Of a DNA stretch of 9,141 nt, positions 1 to 6,018 are shown piece by piece (position 1 is the stretch's first letter; every line of letters starts with the position of its first letter). Origin of the DNA: JAAFHS01 sp031396505 (GTDB lineage Bacteria > Pseudomonadota > Alphaproteobacteria > Rhodobacterales > Rhodobacteraceae); contig JANNKX010000209.1 of the NCBI GenBank assembly GCA_031396505.1, forward strand, positions 1 through 9,141. Direction: 5' to 3'. The translations under genes were made by a program, and so were the position numbers. Below the pieces are notes generated by a model that was not told where the DNA came from, made no database searches, and was given only the letters and a program-made list of their open reading frames with translations.

Positions 1-124
1 TTTGGCGGTAAAGGCGCAATGCGGCAAAACGCCGATCGGCTGCGCGATGGGCTTTGCGTTGTGCGGCAATGGCCACAACTGCCCGTTTGCCCGGCAGGAA
101 GAAAACCTGCCTGGGTGGGCGTAG
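1..124 (+). CDS. 3' end of an unidentified Cys-rich protein (partial)
   Basis: The frame that starts at base 2 is open for 40 codons and stops at TAG 122-124; its beginning lies left of the window. It is preferred over the other plus frames because 31 of its 40 codons end in G or C, as in the confident genes here, while the frame starting at base 1 does not show this bias and the third frame stops at once. The visible peptide has four cysteines, at visible residues 7, 14, 21 and 27, followed by a charged tail ending in PGWA. Even Cys spacing may mean metal binding or disulfides. I do not recognise the family and give no function. A hairpin at 90-115 falls in its last codons. The call is limited by the short visible length. 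Confidence 0.5.
   Translation, partial: LAVKAQCGKTPIGCAMGFALCGNGHNCPFARQEENLPGWA
90..115 (+). terminator. Hairpin near the end of the left-edge gene
   Basis: Left arm 90-98 (CCCGGCAGG) pairs with 106-115 (CCTGCCTGGG) to give nine base pairs with one bulged T at 112. The loop is the A-rich stretch 99-105. No T-run follows, so it is not a canonical intrinsic terminator. It lies just before the upstream stop codon and about 75 bases before the EF-hand gene, so it could end the upstream transcript or act in the leader of the next gene. Confidence 0.35.
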
Positions 125-191
125 GACAAGGATCGCATCTGCGTAAAGCCTGTATCCGCCCCGTGAGGACGGCACATAAAACGAGGATCAC

Positions 192-595
192 ATGACACGC
201 ATTTCCACCATTCTGATGACGACCTGCATTCTTGCCCTGCCCGTGATGGCCGAGGCGGGCGGACATGGCGACCGCATGTTCCAACGGCTTGACGCCGATG
301 CCGACGGCAAGGTGACGGCGGCAGAAGTCGCTGCACACAAGACCGAGATGTTCACCACCGCCGACGCCAATGCCGATGGCCTGCTGGATGCCGCGGAACG
401 CACGGCGATGCGCGAGGCGATGCGGCGGCAGGTGGCAGCGGATGGCGTGCCGGGCGACACCGATGCCGATGGCAACCTGTCGCTGGACGAATTCACGGCT
501 TTCAATCCGCTGTTCGACCGCGCCGATGCGGATGGTGACGACATTGTCACCCGCGCGGAGTTTGACGAGATCAGGGGCCGGCATCGCCGCTGAGA
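192..595 (+). CDS. Exported EF-hand protein with four calcium-binding loops
   Basis: The product is 133 residues. Residues 1-20 form a Sec-type signal peptide (short basic start, hydrophobic core, A-x-A-like end), so the mature protein should be periplasmic or exported. Four EF-hand loops of the D-x-D-x-D-G-x(5)-E type follow: 34-45, 58-69, 89-100 and a less canonical one at 112-123, where the usual Gly at loop position 6 is Asp. The tail is Arg/His-rich. Each loop has the Asp/Asn side chains and final Glu needed for calcium, so calcium binding is well supported; what it does with calcium is unknown. The ATG is preceded by GAGGA at 183-187. The gene for a small exported protein follows 39 bases after the stop, so the two are probably cotranscribed. 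The ECF sigma module downstream makes it a candidate target or accessory of that system, which is inference only. Confidence 0.9.
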
Positions 596-634
596 CCAAC
601 CCATCCCGATCATCATGCAAAAAGGAGATCTGAT

Positions 635-943
635 ATGTTACGTCTTGCAACGCTTGCCTGCATCGTCACCCTTGGTGCGGGCCTTCCTGCGCTGGCCGAT
701 GGCCAATGGACATGGAACGGATCGAATGGCGGTACGGCCGAAAGCACACGGTCCTGTGGGGGCAACGGCAACGGTGGATACGCCTGTTCCGGGCAAAGCA
801 CCTATGTAGGGCCGAACGGGCGCACGGCGCGCACCGACTGGACCAGCACCGGCACGGCCACCGAAGGGCAACGCACCGGCACCACGACAGGGCCGAATGG
901 TGAGACACGGACGCGCAGCTTTACCTGGCAGCGCCGCAACTGA
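635..943 (+). CDS. Small exported Gly/Thr/Ser-rich protein of unknown function
   Basis: The product is 102 residues. Residues 1-21 make a clear signal peptide with a probable cut after LPALA. The mature part, about 81 residues, is very rich in Gly, Thr, Ser, Asn and Arg, has almost no hydrophobic residues besides Trp and Tyr, and carries two cysteines (41 and 51) that could form one disulfide. A short repeat is visible: GPNGRTART (59-67) and GPNGETRTR (86-94), each followed by an aromatic-containing stretch. Such composition suggests a beta-rich or extended surface/periplasmic protein, not an enzyme. The strong ribosome site AAAGGAGAT at 621-629 fixes the start. It lies close behind the EF-hand gene and before the sigma factor module. 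I cannot name a family. Confidence 0.8.
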   Translation: MLRLATLACIVTLGAGLPALADGQWTWNGSNGGTAESTRSCGGNGNGGYACSGQSTYVGPNGRTARTDWTSTGTATEGQRTGTTTGPNGETRTRSFTWQRRN

Positions 944-973
944 GGCAGGCCGACCACGACGGCGCGGCGACCT

Positions 974-1009
974 TTTCCCCGGGGCGGGCAAAACGCTCGT
1001 CCGGGGGGA
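974..1009 (+). terminator. Strong stem-loop between the exported-protein pair and the sigma gene
   Basis: Bases 974-989 pair with 995-1009 around the loop AAAAC (990-994). The inner part 984-989/995-1000 has two G-T pairs, 982-983 pair with 1001-1002, G981 is bulged, and CCCC 977-980 pairs with GGGG 1003-1006, with weaker pairs outside. No T-run follows on either strand. It begins about 30 bases after the stop at 943 and ends about 45 bases before the sigma gene start, so it probably terminates or attenuates the upstream transcript, or protects its 3' end. Confidence 0.5.
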
Positions 1010-1052
1010 TGGGATCGGGTAGATCAAGACGATATCTGGCAGGGATTTTTGT

Positions 1053-1631
1053 GTGACGCGCACCGATACCGCGCAGGAGGCCGAAAGGCTGATGGCCGAG
1101 ATTGCCGCCGGGCGCGAAACTGCGCTGGCGCGGTTGATGGGGCTGTTCGGGCGTGATGTTGCGGTGTTTGCCGGGCGCTATCTGGGCAACCGCGCGGACG
1201 GCGAAGAGATTGCACAGGAAACGTTCTTGCGGGTGTGGCGGATGGCGGGGCGCTATGATCCGGCACGGGCGAAAGTGGCGACATGGATTTACCGGATCGC
1301 GGTGAACCTGTGTATCGACAGGCATCGGCGGCAGCGGTTCTGGCGGATCTTTGGGCGCGAAAGTGCAGACGATTGGGCAGAGGTGCTGCCCGACACGGCA
1401 CCGGATGTAACAGCCGTGGTGGCGGGGCGACAACGGCTGGCACAGGTGCGGGTGGGGATTGCGGCCTTGCCGGAACGCCAACGGATGGCCATCATGCTGT
1501 GTGCGGTGGCGGGTTTGGAAACGGCGGCGATTGCCGAGGCGATGGGAACGAGCGCGGGGGCGGTGGAACAATTGCTGGTGCGGGCGCGACGTCAGTTGCG
1601 CCGCGACGTAGGGGATGACGATGCAGGATGA
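1053..1631 (+). CDS. RNA polymerase sigma factor, ECF type
   Basis: The 192-residue product has the size and layout of an extracytoplasmic-function sigma factor. Region 2 spans about 24-95, with the core-binding and -10 recognition helices around GEEIAQETFLRVWR (50-63), YDP (68-70) and W78-x-YRIAVNLCIDRHRR (78-93). A linker of about 40 residues follows. Region 4 spans about 137-186, with the opening ALPERQRMA and a helix-turn-helix at 154-181 ending VEQLLVRARRQLRR. Regions 1.1 and 3 are absent. Start choice is GTG with AGGGA at 1041-1045 seven bases upstream; the next in-frame ATG, at 1092, would cut into the usual N-terminus. The end overlaps the next gene, a typical sigma/anti-sigma coupling. 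Its partners suggest it is freed by an envelope or metal signal. I see no clear ECF promoter just upstream. Confidence 0.93.
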   Translation: MTRTDTAQEAERLMAEIAAGRETALARLMGLFGRDVAVFAGRYLGNRADGEEIAQETFLRVWRMAGRYDPARAKVATWIYRIAVNLCIDRHRRQRFWRIFGRESADDWAEVLPDTAPDVTAVVAGRQRLAQVRVGIAALPERQRMAIMLCAVAGLETAAIAEAMGTSAGAVEQLLVRARRQLRRDVGDDDAG

Positions 1632-1929
1632 TGACCGGATAGACGGGTTGGTGCGGGCGGCAAGCGCCTATCGCGTGGATGAGGCGCGGCTGACCGCGCG
1701 CGTGCTGACGCGCATCCGCGATGGGGATGGCGGAATTTTCGGGCTGTTCGGGCGGCATGCGAAGGGCGCGGCACTGGCCTTTGCATCGGTCTTGGTGGCG
1801 ACGCCGATCCTGATGACGCAGGTGCAAAGTGCGACGGAGGATGCGCTGATTGCATCGCTGCTGTTGGGCGACGGGTTGCTTGACGCGGCGGGGGTTGATG
1901 CCTTGCTGAACATAGAGGCCGTGGAATGA
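1621..1929 (+). CDS. Probable single-span membrane anti-sigma factor
   Basis: The product has 102 residues from ATG 1621 (104 if ATG 1615 is used). I prefer 1621 because the AGGGG ribosome site at 1610-1614 is then six bases upstream instead of abutting the start. Residues 1-45 are charged and probably cytoplasmic, with an amphipathic helix around 10-35. One hydrophobic segment at about 48-65 could cross the membrane, and the rest (66-102) is short and acidic with leucine clusters. There is no zinc-type anti-sigma H-x3-C-x2-C motif. It overlaps the sigma gene and is overlapped by the sensor gene through ATGA at 1926-1929. Position, size and topology match a small CnrY-like anti-sigma factor that would hold the sigma factor at the membrane. 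Sequence alone does not prove this; an unrelated membrane protein remains possible. Confidence 0.65.
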   Translation: MQDDDRIDGLVRAASAYRVDEARLTARVLTRIRDGDGGIFGLFGRHAKGAALAFASVLVATPILMTQVQSATEDALIASLLLGDGLLDAAGVDALLNIEAVE

Positions 1930-2303
1930 ACCCGGTGTTGCGCGTCATGTTCTGGGTGGTGGTTGCGGCCTCGTTGCTGGCCAACGCCGCCGTGCTGGGC
2001 CTGTTCCTGCGGTTTAATGATCTGCGCGGGGTAATGAATGGCAGGGGCGGCGGATTTGCCGATCTGCCGCCCGAGATCAGACAGGAATTCCGCGAGGTTC
2101 TGCGCGAGAACCGGCACACTTTGCGCAGGCCATTGCGCGAACTGGGTCAGGCGCGGCGCGCGATGTTCGAGGCGGCCGCCGCCCGGCCTTATGACCGCGC
2201 GGCAGTGGAGGCCGCGATGGCGCAAGTGCGCGCGGCATCAGCGGCCCTGCAGGTCGCGGGGCAGGAGGTGCTGCTGATGACGTTTGACAAGGCGGCGGAA
2301 TAG
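1926..2303 (+). CDS. Membrane-anchored periplasmic heavy-metal-sensor/Spy-like protein
   Basis: The product is 125 residues. A hydrophobic helix at 7-29 should anchor it with the remainder in the periplasm. From about 47 on it is nearly all helical and charged: LPPEIRQEFREVLRENR, a turn near 66-70, LGQARRAMFEAAAARPYDRAAVEAAMAQVRAA and a last helix to 118. This two-hairpin helical pattern with an LPPE/FREVLR stretch and R-P-x-D-x-A-A-V-x-A-A-M is typical of the periplasmic heavy-metal-sensor family (CnrX/Metal_resist group, related in fold to Spy/CpxP). Only one histidine (H64) and few methionines lie in the periplasmic part, so CnrX-like cobalt/nickel binding is not evident and it may sense something else or act as a chaperone. 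Translation is coupled to the previous gene by an ATGA overlap. It is the likely signal-input part of the sigma module. Confidence 0.8.
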   Translation: MNPVLRVMFWVVVAASLLANAAVLGLFLRFNDLRGVMNGRGGGFADLPPEIRQEFREVLRENRHTLRRPLRELGQARRAMFEAAAARPYDRAAVEAAMAQVRAASAALQVAGQEVLLMTFDKAAE

Positions 2304-2305
2304 GC

Positions 2306-2330
2306 GGGGCTGGGCAATATGCCCAGCCCC
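2306..2330. terminator. Perfect GC-rich hairpin between converging genes
   Basis: GGGGCTGGGC (2306-2315) pairs perfectly with GCCCAGCCCC (2321-2330) around the loop AATAT; A2316 and T2320 can add an eleventh pair. It fills the 32-base gap between the stop of the sensor gene and the stop of pntB on the opposite strand, so it most likely serves as a two-way terminator. No T-run follows on either strand. Confidence 0.8.
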
Positions 2331-2335
2331 CCGGT

Positions 2336-3769
2336 TCAGTCGATCATCGGTATCAGGGCATCAAGGCTTTTTTTCGCGTCACCATAGAACATCCGCGTGT
2401 TTTCCTTGTAAAACAGAGGGTTCTCGATGCCGGAATACCCGGTCCCCTGCCCGCGTTTGGAGACGAACACCTGTTTCGCCTTCCAGCATTCCAGCACGGG
2501 CATGCCTGCGATCGGCGAGTTCGGGTCCTCTTGTGCAGCCGGATTCACGATGTCGTTCGACCCGATCACGATGGCCACGTCGGTGGACGGGAAATCATCG
2601 TTGATCTCGTCCATTTCCATCACGATGTCATAGGGGACCTTCGCCTCGGCCAGCAGTACGTTCATGTGGCCGGGGAGCCGCCCTGCGACGGGGTGGATGG
2701 CAAAGCGCACGGTTTTGCCCTTGGCGCGCAGTTTGCGGGTCAGTTCCGACACCGATTGCTGGGCCTGTGCGACGGCCATGCCATAGCCCGGAATGATGAT
2801 GACGCTGTCGGCATCGTTCAGTGCTGCGGCCACACCTTCGGCATCAATCGCGATCTGTTCGCCGGTAACCTCCATCTGTGGGCCGCTGGTGCCACCAAAG
2901 CCGCCGAGGATCACAGAGATGAAGGACCGGTTCATCGCCTTGCACATGATGTAGGACAGGATCGCACCGGAGGAGCCAACAAGTGCGCCCACGACAATGA
3001 GCAGGTCATTGGACAGCGAAAAGCCGATCGCCGCCGCGGCCCAGCCCGAATAGCTGTTCAGCATCGACACGACGACGGGCATATCGGCGCCGCCGATGCC
3101 CATGATCAGGTGATAGCCGATAAACAGCGCGGCAATGGTCATCCCGATCAGCGCGAGGGATGATCCGGTTTGCAGATAGACCACCAGCAGCACGATGGAG
3201 ATCGCGGCGGCGGCGGCGTTCAGCAGATGCCCGCCGGGCAGTTTTGTGGCCTTGCCATCGACGCGGCCCGCCAGTTTACCAAAGGCGATGACGGAGCCGG
3301 TAAAGGTGACGGCCCCAATGAACACGCCAAGAAAGGTTTCGACCCGAAGAATGGAAATCTCCACCGGGGATTTGTGGGCGATGACGGCAGCAAAGCCTGC
3401 GAGTGCGGCCTTGGCCTCTTCGGCCATGCCGGCCACGCTGACCATTTCGATATGGGTGTTGTATCCGATGAACACCGCCGCCAACCCGACAAGGCTGTGC
3501 ATCGCTGCCACAAGCTGCGGCATTTCGGTCATCTGCACGCGCTGTGCGACGACCCAGCCGATGGCCCCGCCCGCCACGATCAGCAGCGCCGACAACCACC
3601 ACAGGCCAAGCCCCGGCCCCATCAGGGTGGCGACAACGGCGAGGGCCATGCCGACGATGCCATACCAGACGGCGCGCTTGGCGCTTTCCTGGCCCGACAA
3701 CCCGCCGAGTGAAAGGATGAAAAGAACAGCCGCAACCACATAGGCCGCCGTGGTAAATCCGTAATCCAT
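2336..3769 (-). CDS. pntB: NAD(P)+ transhydrogenase, beta subunit
   Basis: This is the 477-residue beta subunit of the proton-translocating transhydrogenase, which uses proton entry to drive NADH + NADP+ to NAD+ + NADPH at the inner membrane. About residues 3-285 hold hydrophobic helices (domain II), including MHSLVGLAAVFIG, whose H91 corresponds to the conserved proton-path histidine. The C-terminal domain III binds NADP(H): GYGMAVAQAQ (328-337), KRGQGTGYSG (438-447) and NPLFYKENTRMFYGDAK (450-466). The ATG at 3769 is chosen because MDYGF begins the family's first helix and AAGGGGG lies just upstream; the reading frame stays open for 50 more codons to 3919, but that part overlaps pntA and is Ser/Arg-rich, unlike the family. 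It sits 10 bases after the pntA stop, so the two are cotranscribed. Length is normal. Confidence 0.97.
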   Translation of the reverse strand: MDYGFTTAAYVVAAVLFILSLGGLSGQESAKRAVWYGIVGMALAVVATLMGPGLGLWWLSALLIVAGGAIGWVVAQRVQMTEMPQLVAAMHSLVGLAAVFIGYNTHIEMVSVAGMAEEAKAALAGFAAVIAHKSPVEISILRVETFLGVFIGAVTFTGSVIAFGKLAGRVDGKATKLPGGHLLNAAAAAISIVLLVVYLQTGSSLALIGMTIAALFIGYHLIMGIGGADMPVVVSMLNSYSGWAAAAIGFSLSNDLLIVVGALVGSSGAILSYIMCKAMNRSFISVILGGFGGTSGPQMEVTGEQIAIDAEGVAAALNDADSVIIIPGYGMAVAQAQQSVSELTRKLRAKGKTVRFAIHPVAGRLPGHMNVLLAEAKVPYDIVMEMDEINDDFPSTDVAIVIGSNDIVNPAAQEDPNSPIAGMPVLECWKAKQVFVSKRGQGTGYSGIENPLFYKENTRMFYGDAKKSLDALIPMID

Positions 3770-3779
3770 ATCGGCCCCC

Positions 3780-5357
3780 TTACGACTTCTGGAACATGGC
3801 GAGCATGCGCCGGGTGACCATGAAGCCACCGAAAATGTTGATCCCGGCCATGAACACCGACAGGGCGGCAAGGATGATGACCAGCCAGTTGCCCGACCCG
3901 ATCTGCAAGAGCGCGCCAAGGATGATGATCGACGAAATCGCGTTGGTCACGGCCATCAGGGGCGTGTGCAAGCTGTGGCTGACGTTCCAGATGACCTGAA
4001 AGCCGACAAAGCAGGACAGCACGAACACGATGAAGTGCGACATGAAGCTGGCAGGGGCGTAAAGGCCTGCAAGCAACAACAGGCCACCGCCGATGCCCAG
4101 CAGCATGAACTGGTTGCGGGTCTGGGTCCGGAAGGCGGCCGTTTCTGCGGCACGGCGTTCTTCCGGCGTCAGCTCCACCGCTTTCGGCTTTGGCTTGGCC
4201 ACGGCGATGGCTGCGATCTTGGGCGGTGGCGGCGGATAGGTGACAGCACCCGCATGGGCAACGGTGGCCCCGCGGATCACGTCATCTTCCATGTTATGGA
4301 CGATCACGCCGTCTTTCTTTGGTGTAAGATCGAACAGCATGTGACGGATATTATTGGCATAAAGTGTCGATGCCTGTGCGGCCATGCGTGATGGGTAATC
4401 GGTATAGCCGACAATCGTGACACCATTTTCGCTGACGATCTTTTCATCCGGCACGGTCAGGTCACAGTTGCCACCGCGTTCGGCGGCAAGGTCGACGATC
4501 ACCGATCCGGGCTTCATCATCGCGACCATGTCAGCCGTCCACAGCTTTGGCGCAGGCCTGCCGGGGATCAGGGCAGTGGTGATGACGATGTCGATCTCGG
4601 GCGCAAGCTCGCGGAATTTGGCAAGCTGCTTGGCCGCAAAGGCGGGGCTGGACGGGGCCGCATAGCCGCCCGTTGCCGCACCATCGGGCAGTTCCGACGC
4701 ATCAAACTCCAGATACACGAAGCTGGCACCCATCGATTCGATCTGTTCGGCCACTTCGGGGCGCACGTCAAAGGCATTGACGATCGCGCCAAGCGACACG
4801 CTTGTGCCAATCGCGGCAAGACCGGCCACGCCTGCACCCACCACCAGCACCCGCGCCGGGGGCACCTTGCCTGCGGCGGTCACTTGCCCGGTGAAGAAGC
4901 GGCCAAAGTTCGACCCGGCCTCGATCACCGCGCGGTAGCCTGCGATATTGGCCATCGACGACAGCGCATCCATCTTCTGCGCGCGGCTGATGCGCGGCAC
5001 CATGTCCATGGCGATGACGGTGGCCCCCTGCGTCTTGACCGTTTCCAGCAGATCAGGGTTCTGGGCGGGCCAGAAGAAGGAAATCAGGGTCTGGCCCTTG
5101 CGCAGGGCCTTTGCCTCGGCCACGTCCGGCCCGCGCACCTTGACGATGACATCGGCGGCGGCCAGCACGGCGGCGGCATCGGGCAGCACGGTCACGCCTG
5201 ACGCCGCATAGGCCGCGTCTGAAAATCCGGCCTTGGCCCCTGCCCCCGCCTGAATGACGGATGCATGCCCCAGTTTGGCCAGTTGCGCGGCCGATTCCGG
5301 TGTCATGGCGACGCGGTTTTCACCGGCGAAAATTTCTGTCAGCGCACCAATTTTCAA
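3780..5357 (-). CDS. pntA: NAD(P)+ transhydrogenase, alpha subunit
   Basis: The 525-residue alpha subunit carries the NAD(H)-binding domain I and part of the membrane domain. The N-terminal part begins KIGALTEIFAGENRVAMTP, the conserved start of the alanine dehydrogenase/PNT family. The conserved loop SRAQKMDALSSMANIAGYRA is at 124-143, and the Rossmann glycine motif GAGVAGLAA is at 174-182. A Pro/Lys/Ala-rich linker (about 374-402) joins it to four membrane helices (about 416-434, 440-458, 468-487, 490-512). The alpha-1 and alpha-2 parts are therefore fused in one chain, as in E. coli, not split as in Rhodospirillum rubrum. The start appears to be TTG at 5357: it places MKIG at the family's N-terminus and has GGGGGAAAG upstream, and the first in-frame ATG would remove 17 conserved residues. 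It is followed by pntB after 10 bases. The rare start may limit translation. Confidence 0.96.
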   Translation of the reverse strand: MKIGALTEIFAGENRVAMTPESAAQLAKLGHASVIQAGAGAKAGFSDAAYAASGVTVLPDAAAVLAAADVIVKVRGPDVAEAKALRKGQTLISFFWPAQNPDLLETVKTQGATVIAMDMVPRISRAQKMDALSSMANIAGYRAVIEAGSNFGRFFTGQVTAAGKVPPARVLVVGAGVAGLAAIGTSVSLGAIVNAFDVRPEVAEQIESMGASFVYLEFDASELPDGAATGGYAAPSSPAFAAKQLAKFRELAPEIDIVITTALIPGRPAPKLWTADMVAMMKPGSVIVDLAAERGGNCDLTVPDEKIVSENGVTIVGYTDYPSRMAAQASTLYANNIRHMLFDLTPKKDGVIVHNMEDDVIRGATVAHAGAVTYPPPPPKIAAIAVAKPKPKAVELTPEERRAAETAAFRTQTRNQFMLLGIGGGLLLLAGLYAPASFMSHFIVFVLSCFVGFQVIWNVSHSLHTPLMAVTNAISSIIILGALLQIGSGNWLVIILAALSVFMAGINIFGGFMVTRRMLAMFQKS

Positions 5358-5385
5358 AGGCTTTCCCCCGATTTGCAGTTACCGC

Positions 5386-5413
5386 GACATACCACCGCGC
5401 AATAAAGTTTCAA
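5386..5413 (-). promoter_or_regulatory. Possible pntA promoter with overlapping inverted repeat
   Basis: On the minus strand TTGAAA (5413-5408) is followed after 16 bases by TATGTC (5391-5386), about 28 bases before the pntA start. An inverted repeat, CAACC at 5411-5415 and GGTTG at 5424-5428, overlaps the -35 box and could be a regulator site. The match is modest, as is usual for alphaproteobacterial promoters, and transcription could also read through from the methyltransferase gene upstream. Confidence 0.35.
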
Positions 5414-5453
5414 CCACTTTGGCGGTTGTGACGTGATGTTTCATGCGCCCCGC

Positions 5454-5909
5454 CTAAATCCAGCGCCGCACGCGGGTGGCATAGCTGTCAAAGGCGGGGC
5501 CGAACTGGGTGCGCAGGCCGACCTCTTCGCCGATGATAAAGCGGGTGGTGATGATCCAGACAAAGCCGGGCACCAGCACAAGGGCGGCCATATCCCAGCG
5601 CAAGGCACAGCCCGCAAGGATCAGGGCGTCGGCCACGTAAATCGGATTGCGACTATAGGCATATAGCCCGGTGTCGATCATGGTGCGGGGCACCTCACGC
5701 GGCAGGATGGTGGTATTGTGGGTGCGAAACTGCCATGCGGCGACGGCGATCATTACAAGGCCCGCGGCGATGAACAGCGTGCTGAGGTGGCGGGTTGCGG
5801 GCAAGACCGGCAGCAGGGGCAGCATGCGGGCCTGCAGCCATGCGACGGCGATGAACAGCAAAAGCCATGTTGGCGGGCTTTCCCATTGGCGCAAAAGACG
5901 GTGCAGCAT
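5454..5909 (-). CDS. Isoprenylcysteine carboxyl methyltransferase/PEMT-like membrane methyltransferase
   Basis: The product is 151 residues with four hydrophobic segments (about 13-25, 44-60, 90-104, 106-123). The signature of the ICMT/phospholipid-methyltransferase-like membrane family is clear: THNTTILP (63-70), an (I/V)DTGLYAYSRNPIYVADAL stretch with the R-N-P-x-Y core (87-91), and the ending EE-x-L-x-x-FG-x-x-(F)-x-x-Y-x-x-x-V-x-R-W from 128 on. These parts bind S-adenosylmethionine and hold the active site in the family. The substrate of bacterial members is usually unknown; a lipid or small hydrophobic compound is more likely than a prenylated protein. The ATG at 5909 is chosen because AAGGGGA lies upstream; the frame is open to 6020 but the extra part is not family-like and overlaps the kynureninase start. 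It lies upstream of pntA in the same direction with a 96-base gap, and diverges from kynU. Confidence 0.85.
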   Translation of the reverse strand: MLHRLLRQWESPPTWLLLFIAVAWLQARMLPLLPVLPATRHLSTLFIAAGLVMIAVAAWQFRTHNTTILPREVPRTMIDTGLYAYSRNPIYVADALILAGCALRWDMAALVLVPGFVWIITTRFIIGEEVGLRTQFGPAFDSYATRVRRWI

Positions 5910-5926
5910 GTCATCCCCTTGGCTTT

Positions 5927-5939
5927 GCGACACTGTCGC
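5927..5939. promoter_or_regulatory. Perfect palindrome in the divergent promoter region
   Basis: GCGACA (5927-5932), one central base, then TGTCGC (5934-5939) form a perfect 13-base inverted repeat in the 109-base gap between the divergent methyltransferase and kynureninase genes. Downstream, TTGACC at 5964-5969 could be a -35 box for kynU, but no good -10 follows at 17-18 bases. A dimeric regulator site is plausible; Lrp/AsnC-type KynR controls kyn genes in other proteobacteria, but I cannot assign this site to it. Confidence 0.35.
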
Positions 5940-6018
5940 GCGCGCCTGCGTGATGTGCAAGGCTTGACCAATCTGCATGGCTGCCGCACTTGGATGCTGG
6001 GGAATGGGAGAGACATGC

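Noticed and set aside
97..123. GGAAG followed after 18 bases by CGTA, resembling an ECF-sigma promoter before the EF-hand gene
   Set aside because: The -35 lacks the final C of GGAAC, the spacing is long, it overlaps a hairpin and the end of the left-edge gene, and the sigma gene upstream region has no matching motif.
1..195. Open frame from base 1 ending in TGA 193-195, overlapping the EF-hand start as ATGA
   Set aside because: Its third-position GC is much lower than that of the neighbouring genes and of the competing frame, the peptide resembles nothing, and it would cover the EF-hand ribosome site and leader.
921..1571. Long minus-strand frame opposite the sigma gene
   Set aside because: The peptide is His/Arg/Pro-rich, typical of an antisense shadow in GC-rich DNA, while the plus strand encodes a clear sigma factor.
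2531..3743. Several plus-strand frames opposite pntB
   Set aside because: They are His/Asp/Gly-rich or Ala/Pro/Arg-rich shadows of an unmistakable PntB and have no recognisable domains.
3770..3919. Upstream extension of pntB by 50 codons
   Set aside because: It overlaps the pntA end, is Ser/Arg/Pro-rich and unlike PntB; ATG 3769 has a good ribosome site and a family-like N-terminus.
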